Assembly: GCA_029948255.1 (NCBI GenBank)
Contig: JALIZF010001939.1
Span: forward strand, 2,709,001 to 2,773,000
Direction: 5' to 3'
Length of the DNA: 64,000 bases
DNA from: Telmatactis stephensoni
Taxonomy: Eukaryota; Cnidaria; Anthozoa; Actiniaria; Isophelliidae
The notes beneath the pieces are model-generated. The model searched no databases and was not told the DNA's origin. It saw only the letters and a list, made by a program, of their open reading frames with translations. A program made the translations under genes and the position numbers. Positions 20,776 to 29,900 of this stretch are shown here, one piece after another (position 1 is the stretch's first letter; each line of letters begins with the position of its first letter).

Positions 20776-21120
20776 CGTTTAGACGTCGTTTACACGGGGC
20801 CGTTCAAGTTTGGGGCCATTCACAAACCAGTACAGTTCGGCCTCACGTTCACACAGGATCTGCGGAACTGTGCTGATCTGAGGCCAGCTAAGTGTTCAAG
20901 TTTGGGACCTGAAAAAATAGGTCTCACTTTGGGACCGGTACAGCTGAAACTTCGTGCGGGCCCGTGTAAGCACTGGAGCCGTGCTGATTTTTGCACAGTT
21001 TGCGCAGCTGAGGCCTGGAGCTAGGTCCCAAAATGAGGATGGTCTCGTGTAAAAATGAAGTACAGGCCCCAAACTTGAACGGTACCAAACTTGAACGGCC
21101 CCGTGTAAACGGGGTCTAAA
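20776..21120. mobile_element. DNA-element remnant with 36-bp TIR
   Basis: The ends TTTACACGGGGCCGTTCAAG and CTTGAACGGCCCCGTGTAAA are inverted copies, and the internal sequence repeats CGTTCAAGTTTGGGGCC-like motifs. The 134-aa ORF overlapping it resembles nothing known and is probably non-coding. Confidence 0.65.
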
Positions 21121-21826
21121 GCACGATTTGGGCTACGAGGAAGCCCGAGTAACAAAGCTTGCTTGCAAAGGCCCCTTGGGTAATTTTGCACACTTGTTCG
21201 GTCTACCACAGGTAGCCCAGTAATGAACCTATCTAATAAAGATTTGGAGTGAATAATTACTTCTTATTAACCGAAAGCGCGGTTATTACAGAGAAAATAT
21301 CAGATCGAGGTCTTGACAGTGCGGACCAAGCCCGTAGGGCTATAATTGATAAAGAAAGTACATTTTAGTCTTATTAACTGAATTTGCATGGTCTTCAGTT
21401 ACGTAAAATTAACAAACTAAAAAACTTACAAGAATGATCGAAATTTTAAAATTGTTTAAAGTACTTAACTTTACTGACGTTTTAAGTCTTCAAACTTGCC
21501 TCAAGATTGTTCTTGAAATGGGAAATCAGTTTTGATGATCATCCAGCAAAAGAAAAAAACGCAAAATCATAAACAGTCATTGGTGTAACTTCTTGATTTT
21601 TGCAAAGAACCCTTATGCACTTAGAAATATTCACGGAAAATTATTCTTTTATTTACTCTTTCCTTTGTTTATTTATGAAATCATTCTTCCGATTACTGGA
21701 CTTTGATTGGTTTTCCTATTTCCCCAAGGGTTTGGAACAGTCCTATTAGCATCACAATTAATGAAACTTCGCCGAATAGACTACCCCGATTAGACATTAG
21801 AATTATTAAGTGTCTAGGTAGCGCAG

Positions 21827-22105
21827 CTGCTACCCCATATAATGGAAAGGAAACTAGGATATTTTGGCCATGTAACCAGAGCAGGGAAGCTTTCCTCAAT
21901 CATTCTCCAAGGAAAGGTAGAAGGCAGAAGGCCACGTGGACGACCAAGAAGAAGGTGGACTGACGACATTAAAGAGTGGAGTGGAAGATCTCTAACGGAG
22001 TGTAATAGGATGGTAAACAACAGGGAAAAATGGAGAAAAATGACTAAACTCTGGATCTCCGACCCTCATTCCTGAGGATGGAAAACGACGACGACGACGA
22101 CGACG
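21827..22105 (+). mobile_element. 5'-truncated RTE-like LINE fragment
   Basis: Encodes the C-terminal end of a LINE ORF2 at 21842-22075: MERKLGYFGHVTRAGK, then GKVEGRRPRGRPRRRWTDDI and KEW. It is followed by a (GAC)n tail. Target duplication AGCGCAG lies at 21820-21826 and 22106-22112. The paralogue near 46915 has the uninterrupted site. Confidence 0.85.
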
Positions 22106-22190
22106 AGCGCAGCGGTCTAAGGTGATATCTAAAGGTATGGATTAGGGTCCGGATATCGTCTCCCTCCCTGGCCTTCGGGCTAAGATAACT

Positions 22191-22325
22191 ATTCTAATTA
22201 CCGGAAATAAAGACGGATAATTAACATAACAATGAGATCCCACAATGCTTTGCAACGCATATATTAATCAGCCCTCGGGCTTTTGTCACAGTTCCTCTTG
22301 ACAACCGAGGAGCAAACATCTCGAC
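22191..22325 (+). repeat. Split direct repeat A1 (left end)
   Basis: 135 bp starting ATTCTAATTACCGGAAATAA, identical to A2 at 24858-24992. Confidence 0.95.
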
Positions 22326-22367
22326 TTTTGGAATCTTTCCTGATCGCGACACGCCGTCATCTCACTT

Positions 22368-22482
22368 ATGGATGTTCAATTTCCTCGAGTTAACGATCAA
22401 GCACCCGACGTTGCTCAAGGTCAACTCCCCCGACAAGGAAACCTTGAAGTAGGTTCAAATTCAACCTTCGTTACCAGTGTGG
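22368..22482 (+). CDS. Possible first exon of the YR element's protein
   Basis: ATG-started open segment MDVQFPRVNDQAPDVAQGQL, then PRQGNLEVGSNSTFVTSV, ending at a plausible donor (GTGG|GTACGT). It joins in phase to the segment at 23446. No domain is recognised. Intron use is inferred only from splice-like junctions. Confidence 0.35.
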
Positions 22483-23445
22483 GTACGTGGTTAGCTCAAG
22501 TTTGAAAGGTTTTGTATTTTTCTCCACTCCTTCCTAGCCTCTTAAGTCTTTAACGGTTTACACTTAATCGGTACGCTGTGTGTTCGTACAAGCTCATTTT
22601 CTTTTACAAATGTAGTGTTGCACGCTGTGTGTTCGTGCTAGGAGATATATTTCTGAAAGCCCCTAAGAGAACCACACCAAATAACGTCCAGTTGATTGTA
22701 TTGCCCGAAATCGTACCAGGATTAGAACGCTGTTAGAATTGCCCAGAAGCTCATTTGTTTCAGTTACCACCCAAAGAGTCAAACAACATTGTAAGTCAAA
22801 AACTGAACTGACTACGCTTAATCGGTACGCTGTGTGTTCGTACAAGCCTATTCCCTTTTACCGGTTTAAATGTAGTGTTGCACGCTGTGTGTTCGTGCTA
22901 GGAGATATATTTCTGAAAGCCCCTAAGAGAACCACACCAAATAACGTCCACTTGATTGTATTGTCCCAAAATCGAATCAGCTAGAACGCTGTTAGAATAA
23001 CCCCAAAATCTCATTTGTTTAATTTGCACACTGTGTGTCGTGCTTAAATTCCCTCAGTTACCATCCAGGATCGAGTCAAACAACATTTTGCAATACCAAA
23101 AGTTCTTCCCTCGCTTCCCAAAACTCGTCAAACTGAATTCGCAAGTTCTTTTTTAAATGTACTTAATTTCCAAGTTCTGTATCCGTGCCTAAAGTTTTTT
23201 CCTTTATTAAATGGTCTAGAAGAGAGTTTCACTAAAAATACTTTAACTTTGGTTTTATTTTCTTAAAGTTCACATCGTTCTATAACTTTAATTATTCCCT
23301 TCTTTTGTCAAAATTTCCTTTAGTCTCTTTTCGCATAAATTATCCTTTTGTACTTAATTAAGTTTGTATTCCCTTGGAGATTCCTCCCCCTTTGTCCACT
23401 TGCTTTGCTCAAATCCTTTTGTTTCGTCGCTCTTTTAGCCTTTAG

Positions 23446-23574
23446 GCCAGCATCCAGCCCAACCATTAGCGCCTCAGCTTCCAGCGTTACAGCCAGATAA
23501 TCAACAGGCTCACTTACCTCCCCAAAACGGTCCAGCCCAACAACCAGCCCAGCAAATCCCTTCCCTGCAGCAAG
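23446..23574 (+). CDS. Possible second exon: Pro/Gln-rich segment
   Basis: After a T-rich acceptor (TTTAG|GC) it encodes QHPAQPLAPQLPALQPDNQQ, then AHLPPQNGPAQQPAQQIPSL, a low-complexity P/Q-rich region such as occurs in Gag-like or linker segments. The donor CAAG|GTCGAA is weak. Confidence 0.35.
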
Positions 23575-23997
23575 GTCGAATTTTTTGGAAGTACATGCAT
23601 TTTTGACCTTATTTTCAAGAACAAAACGCGATTTTCATCAAAAATTGCACGTTGCTATTTGAAAAATAAGGAATAACAGAGAAAGAATTAAAGCTGAAAA
23701 CACGATTTCTGCCCTTACTGATCAAACCCGTTTATGAGATTCAACTCAATTTCCAATTTACCCTTTATTGAATTGTAATAAATTCATTCAGCGTCCTTTT
23801 TTACTGAGTCTTTTTGGTTTTGGTTTTGTTTTCCTTTTCACAACTCATTCCCGAGGGGGGAGACGTCAGCCTGAAAAAGGAGTAAAATTCTCCCCCCAGT
23901 TTATCTGGGTCAGGCTGTCCTCCCTTCCCTCTCCTGGGGTCTATGTCTCATGCCGTTTTTTGCTTTCAAATTTAGTTTGTCTATTTATTATTCTCAG

Positions 23998-24667
23998 CCC
24001 CGTCCCGCCATCGTGTTAAATGATATAGATCTCTTTGAATTGGACAAGCTTAGTAACAACGTTCGCGTCCAATGGGTGGACTTTGAAGGCATCCCCCAGG
24101 AGAACTCGGAAGGGACGACAGCCCGACCTTTTGACCTGGATTTGGTTGTTAATATCTCAACGGGCTCTGTGACCCCAAATTTAAGGGATCTACTTTTTCC
24201 TTTTTGGTGTAAGGCGAAACCCTAACCCAGATATCTGCCCAGTAAAAGGTATCGACGACTACTATAACTTTTCTAAAAGAATTAATATCAACCTCAGTGA
24301 TGGCTTCCCAACAACACCTCAAGGAGGAATCGCTAATAAAGCTCTCTCGTCGTCAGCGGCAGAATCCCGGCTTCACTTTTACCTCAAAGAATCTGGTTTG
24401 TACAAGGGGAATGAGACGGCCCTACATGGTTTCCGGGCTGGTTGTGCTATCACCCTTGCCCTCACAGGAAGTGAGTTACAAGACATCATGTCACACGTTG
24501 GTTGGCGCAGCTCAAGTACCGCTGCATACTATATCCAACTAGCCAGAATAATGTCGGCGTCGTCACCCTCCTCTCTTCTCTCGGGAGTCTCATCCAATAT
24601 TGGCCAAGTAGGAACTGCTTACGCCAATTTAAATATGTTAAGAGGTTTTAGCCCAGCTTTCCCTTAA
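23998..24667 (+). pseudogene. Tyrosine recombinase C-terminal catalytic region, one frameshift
   Basis: The frame starting at 23998 encodes PRPAIVLNDIDLFELDKLSN... to LRDLLFPFWCKA. About 24215 a one-base slip moves it into NPNPDICPVKGIDDYYNFSK. The second part reads HGFRAGCAITLALTGSELQD then IMSHVGWRSSSTAAYYIQLA. It shows the H-x-x-R box, the H-x-x-W box and the nucleophile tyrosine (AYY) of tyrosine recombinases. The first catalytic arginine is not identifiable, so the domain is incomplete or diverged. It ends at TAA 24665-24667, about 120 bp before B1. Confidence 0.75.
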
Positions 24668-24786
24668 TGTCCTCCTTTAACTTGAAGAATGGGAGGAACG
24701 TGCTAATAAGATTTCTCGTTCTATTATACCATGTGTTCTTGCAGTTTTTCATATTCAACCCTACGCATATCCGGTCAGAGGATGTG

Positions 24787-24857
24787 ACACCTTTTTTTCC
24801 CGATTCCATATCTCATTGGTTATCCGTGTGTATTGTAGGTACTTAGAATATAGTACT
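24787..24857 (+). repeat. Split direct repeat B1
   Basis: 71 bp ending GGTACTTAGAATATAGTACT, identical to B2 at 25079-25149. Confidence 0.95.
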
Positions 24858-24869
24858 ATTCTAATTACC
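24838..24869. other. 12-8-12 candidate recombination site at the B1/A2 junction
   Basis: GGTACTTAGAAT (24838-24849), spacer ATAGTACT (24850-24857), ATTCTAATTACC (24858-24869). The half-sites are inverted copies with one mismatch. The geometry matches sites of tyrosine recombinases such as Cre or Flp (inverted arms around a 6-8-bp crossover region). Confidence 0.7.
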
Positions 24870-24992
24870 GGAAATAAAGACGGATAATTAACATAACAAT
24901 GAGATCCCACAATGCTTTGCAACGCATATATTAATCAGCCCTCGGGCTTTTGTCACAGTTCCTCTTGACAACCGAGGAGCAAACATCTCGAC
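24858..24992 (+). repeat. Split direct repeat A2
   Basis: 135 bp identical to A1. Directly abuts B1, recreating the junction of a circularised copy. Confidence 0.95.
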
Positions 24993-25078
24993 GACCCACC
25001 CACCCACCCCCGACGGCGTGTCGCGAATCCCTACACACGGATAACTCTTTACTCCCACGCTGTCCACTCTGTGGACGC

Positions 25079-25149
25079 ACACCTTTTTTTCCCGATTCCA
25101 TATCTCATTGGTTATCCGTGTGTATTGTAGGTACTTAGAATATAGTACT
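25079..25149 (+). repeat. Split direct repeat B2 (right end)
   Basis: 71 bp identical to B1. Bases 25111-25123 pair with 25033-25045 as a 13-bp hairpin. 25012-25026 is an exact 15-bp inverted copy of 22344-22358 near the left end. Confidence 0.95.
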
Positions 25150-25450
25150 GTTTTATGTAGCACCGGGATAGCGTGGATGGGGCCGAAATCTTCATCGATC
25201 CGTAACGTAAGTCGATTCAAAGTCTCAGCTTTGCAGAATGTCTCGGGAGAATCGTCCCAAAATTTATTTTAGCTTTTTCCTATTTTTTAATTATTTAGTT
25301 ATTCTTTCTCCATTTTCGGGGGTCCGATTTAAGGGTTACAGGTTCGAGCCCTGTGTAGGTCGGAATATTTTTCTTTTTTCCCCTTTTTCTCCTTCCTTTT
25401 TACCCTCTTTTTTCTTTTTAGTTTCTTAATACTTAGATTTTAGCATTTCC
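25150..25450 (+). mobile_element. SINE-like tRNA-derived segment (unit A copy, interrupted)
   Basis: GGGTTACAGGTTCGAGCCCT (B-box) with a perfect ACAGG/CCTGT T-stem. With the GTAGCGCAGCGGTCTAAG (A-box-like) segment upstream it forms one SINE-like repeat, contiguous in unit B at about 46906-47220. In unit A it is split by the LINE fragment and the YR element. Confidence 0.6.
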
Positions 25451-26711
25451 TGTAATTTTTCAGTATTTTCAATTTTTTGAAATTTGTTCTAATATAAATA
25501 TTAAATTGCATCATTAATAATTTATTCAAATTTCGTTCTATAAATTTCTTGAGTTTGTTACCGATTTTTACTTGCCTGGTTTGCATGGTAAACGTGTTTC
25601 GTAAGAGAATTTAAGTCTTTCTTGTTTCTAACTTTTTCTAACTTTGCGAGAAAGGAAGGCCCTGGGAACGAGGTTGCACCTTGTTCTATAAGCGAAAAAA
25701 ACCCCATACGAACGAATAAATGAAAGGATGAATCAACGAACGAATGAGAAGAGAAAGAAAATGCTTCCTCTTCCTTTTGTCCCCTTTTACAGAGTGGTGC
25801 AGCCCATTTTTGAACACTACTTATGAGTGCCCAGTCAATTTCAATTTTAATTTAAGTTTAACACAAAAACATACAGCTGAACATTAAATTAAAAACTAAC
25901 ATTTATAAGTTAACCAAATAAGTGGGAAACGGACAGCGACGTGCTATTTATAAACCCTAAAAAGCTTTGTCTAACTTATCGCGTCCACCAGTATGTGGAT
26001 GCGTAAACACTCTACGTAAAACTCATTAAAGCAGTTTCCATATTAAATGAGTGGGAAACGTACAGAGACATGCTATTTATAACGGTCAGAGCAGTGATGT
26101 CTATAACAAAAACTGTGTCATATTCACAGTACAGAGCTTAATCAGTACGAGACGGCGTTACGATTTTGTCAACACGGACGTCGCGCGTACTTTTTGTTCT
26201 GGCGTGCGCCTTTACCGTTGAAGCTCCCGTTCTTGCTAGAACGTACGTCAGTTGAGTTTTTTTTCACGTTATAGATTTTGAAGGCAACGGCGCGCGCACG
26301 AGCAAAAACGTACACGTGACGTCCGTCCGTGTTGTCGTTGTGTTTGGTTGCGCTGTTTCATTTGCGCTGTCATCGTCGAGGTCCCCGTTCTCTCTAGAAC
26401 CGGTTACGTTAAGACTTTCTTACGTTTTTAAACGACGCGTAAAATAAAAGGAAGTGCGCGCGACATCGTTTCTTGGTTGCTTAAGCTAGGTTCCTAGTCA
26501 TACTCTTAAAATGTTTTAGATCAGTTTTCTAATGAGTCAGGGAAACTCTCCGCGCCGTACCGTGAGCGTGTCGCGGTGCCGTGTTGTCTATATAACGTAC
26601 CAAACCCCTGCCCTAACCGTGCCGCGCTGTGTCCGTGTCCTTTTCACAGTCATGCTTCTAAAACAGCTTAACATCCTACAGCGTGTAAAACATCATGATC
26701 ATGCAGGACCT
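25451..26711. other. 3' flank of STRA6-like gene A
   Basis: No exon recognised. Contains CG-rich blocks with inverted-repeat character (about 26160-26480 and 26540-26660), each with a counterpart in unit B (about 50940-51450). The 3' UTR and poly(A) signal of gene A should lie just left of 26712. Confidence 0.45.
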
Positions 26712-26917
26712 TTAGTAAAGTATGGGCATGGAAGCGTCCTCTATAACTACACTTGATAAGTCAGTGGGAGAATACGAGGGATTTGGCTTTGCATACGTGG
26801 GCACCGCCTGTCTTCTGTATCGAACAAGACTTGGGTTGCGCATCAGCATTACAGCAAGAAACCAGCGATTGAGGGCTTTAGACGATGCACGCGGTCTTGT
26901 ATTACTGGAAGGATGGC
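26712..26917 (-). CDS. STRA6-like A: C-terminal exon and stop
   Basis: 206 nt, GHPSSNTRPRASSKALNRWF, LAVMLMRNPSLVRYRRQAVP and on to SMPILY, then TAA at 26714-26712. The RW.L...L..NP.L...R motif matches the C-terminus of STRA6. Confidence 0.92.
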
Positions 26918-29900
26918 CTATATATAAACAAAAATGTCATTGTTATTAGTGGACGAGTAAAGTACAGTCAGGTAGGCACCATCTCTACACACTACACTTC
27001 AGAAGAATGTAGGTGAGAACAATTCAGAAGAATGTAGGTGAGAACACCGGTCTGTCATCTTTTTGGTCCCGGGTTCGATTCTCGGACTGGGCATCACACG
27101 TGGTTTGAGATTGTCGTTCGTTCTCTCACCCTTGCTTCGAGGGTTTTTTCTCCAGGTACTCCGGTTTTTCCTCCCTCAGTAAAAACGAACTAGTTTCGAT
27201 CTAAGCTGTGCTCCGTGATCAGACATATTGGTCGCATGGTGGCTGCCATGTGTTTGTGTGTATGTAACTGTATAACTGTTTTCTTAATGAAAGCGCCCTT
27301 GTATACCTTCGATTCGATCACGTTGAGCTATACCGTTTGCAATTCGAAATCAAATACAGTAACAAGACAAGACGAGACGAGACGAGACGAGACGAGACGA
27401 GACGAGACGAGACGAGACGAGACGAGACGAGACGAGACGAGACGAGACGAGACGAGACGAGACGAGACGAGACGAGACGAGATCAATTTTAGATAATCAA
27501 GTGCGCGCCATGTTGTTTCAAGTTGTTTGTTATACCTGAATCCTTTTTACGTCTCTCGTCGATTAGCAGCTGGCAGAAGCAGAGCATAACAGGATGTCTG
27601 AATGCTACCAGGACGTTAAGGAAGCCAATGTAAGCCATGTAACCTATCATAATAAAGTAACCATACTTCCTTTATTCCATTAATACGTGCACGGGATAAA
27701 ACTATCTCCTTTGCAACCATTTTGAGGCCCGTCACGCAACGCTCGTCACGCAACGCTCTTTCGCTTGTTGCGTGACGAGCTTTAGAAGGGATGCGAGGGA
27801 GACTGGGATAAAATTTACACATATTTCCCATTGGCATTCTAATGTGATTTTTTACGGAGGTATAAATTTCTGAATATGAAGGCGCTTCTTATATGACTTA
27901 AGTTCATAATGATTTAGTTACATTTAAAAGCGTAAATATCAGTGATATTCCATCAACACAAACACGATGTTTTTGACCATCAAAACTTTTCTGAAATTCA
28001 GACATCTAGCTGGTTATATCAGCCGACCGTGTTTACCTTTGTCCCACTTTCTGTACCCCTGCATCATGGATGTTTTATCAACCCGACACACGAAGACCAG
28101 TCCTAACACAGCACCCTTAATAATACGAAACAGGCCTGACCACAACCCAACCACGATGTTGAAGAAGAAGAAGAAATACGTCATGATGCCATAAAAATGC
28201 CTATTTAGAAATTCAAATGATGAGTGAATATACATTTACAGTTTTAGCCATGACCAATATGGTGCTATAGAGGGATTTCATGGCAGCCATGTTTGTGGGC
28301 AAGTACAATAGAAAGTCAGTTTTGAATAACAAAAGATTTTATTTCTCTTGGGAGAAAATCACAATTAAATCACAATTATTTTGATCACAATGTCTGGGTG
28401 AAATCCCTCTATTGTATAAAGCCAGTTTACAAGTGACCATTTCGCAGTTGATTGACCGCAGTCTCGACTGCGCCTAATATATTCTTTTAAGTTCTTGGTA
28501 ACAGCCTGTAAAAAGGCAAGAAATGTAAACGAATGAATCTGTAAGGTGTAAATCAATAACACAGATTTTACATACGTCAAAAGAGGAGCGTCTGTATCAA
28601 TGCTCATGAATAGTCCTGTGTAGGTAACGATGGTCTGACCTGTTGTCTATGTGGACTGTAAGGTCAGGGTGGGTGTGGTCTTTCCTGTTGTCTATGTGGA
28701 CTGTAAGGTCAGGGTGGGTGTGGTCTTTCCTGTTGTCTATGTGGACTGTAAGGTCAGGGTGGGTGTGGTCTTACCTGTTGTCTGTCTGGACTGTAAGGTC
28801 AGGGTGGGTGTGGTCTTACCTGTTGTCTGTCTGGACTGTAAGGTCAGGGTGGGTGTGGTCTTTCCTGTTGTCTGTCTGGACTGTAAGGTCAGGGTGGGTG
28901 TGGTCTTTCCTGTTGTCTATGTGGACTGTAAGGTCAGGGTGGGTGTGGTCTTACCTGTTGTCTGTCTGGACTGTAAGGTCAGGGTGGGTGTGGTCTTACC
29001 TGTTGTCTATCTGGACTGTAAGGTCAGGGTGGGTGTGGTCTTACCTGTTGTCTATGTGGACTGTAAGGTCAGGGTGGGTGTGGTCTTACCTGTTGTCTAT
29101 GGGGACTGTAAGGTCAGGGTGGGTGTGGTCTTTCCTGTTGTCTGTCTGGACTGTAAGGTCAGGGTGGGTGTGGTCTTACCTGTTGTCTATGTGGACTGTA
29201 AGGTCAGGGTGGGTGTGGTCTTACCTGTTGTCTATCTGGACTGTAAGGTCAGGGTGGGTGTGGTCTTACCTGTTGTCTATCTGGACTGTAAGGTCAGGGT
29301 GGGTGTGGTCTTACCTGTTGTCTATGTGGACTGTAAGGTCAGGATGGGTGTGGTCTTACCTGTTGTCTATGTGGACTGTAAGGTCAGGGTGGGTGTGGTC
29401 TTACCTGTTGTCTATGTGGACTGTAAGGTCAGGGTGGGTGTGGTCTTACCTGTTGTCTATGTGGACTGTAAAGTCAGGGTGGGTGTGGTCTTACCTATTG
29501 TCTATGTGGACTGTAAGGTCAGGATGGGTGTGGTCTTACCTGTTGTCTATCTGGACTGTAAAGTCAGGGTAAGTTTTGTCATGGAAAACAAACATGCACA
29601 TCATTTTCATAACGAACCAGATCAACACAGGAACAAAGATAAACGGCCTACAGATTAAAAATATACAGGTTAATTAACAAATGGTCAAATAGAAGTTCCA
29701 ATGATACAGCAAATAAAAATGAACAAAAACAAGGAATATATATAGGAAAGAAATGAATGAGAAATTAAAGTAAATATTGAATGAGTGGGATAATAAACGA
29801 CGTTCTCATGACTAGGTATAAAAATAGATAACTGCCTAAGTGTCTAAGTCTTCTAGCGCTTGCGCACTAATTGGGGGACACTAAACTCTCACTCACACTA

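Larger units (their letters stand above)
22191..25149 (+). mobile_element. Tyrosine-recombinase element with split direct repeats (DIRS/Ngaro/PAT-like, compact)
   Basis: Order A1 (22191-22325), internal region, B1 (24787-24857), A2 (24858-24992), B2 (25079-25149). A1 and A2 are identical (135 bp); B1 and B2 are identical (71 bp). This is the A1-B1A2B2 arrangement known for Ngaro/PAT-type tyrosine-recombinase retrotransposons. The internal region encodes a recombinase C-terminus, but no reverse transcriptase motif is seen. The element is flanked by ACT on both sides. The paralogue at 46998/46999 is the empty site with one ACT and no longer target duplication, as expected for recombinase-mediated integration. 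Confidence 0.85.

Noticed and set aside
20620..21024. 134-codon plus-strand ORF
   Set aside because: Overlaps a TIR-bearing repeat, has low complexity repeats of GPF/GPV type and no recognisable domain.
26722..26949. Plus-strand ORF MGMEASSITTLDKSVG...
   Set aside because: Shadow of the STRA6-like C-terminal exon on the minus strand, which matches the family motif and joins in phase.
28643..29658. Plus-strand ORFs of 309 and 335 codons (SMWTVRSGWVW... and VDCKVRVGVV... repeats)
   Set aside because: They are readings of the 45-bp minisatellite. The unit is a multiple of three without stops, so ORFs open automatically. The real coding sequence here is the minus-strand exon at 29540-29647.
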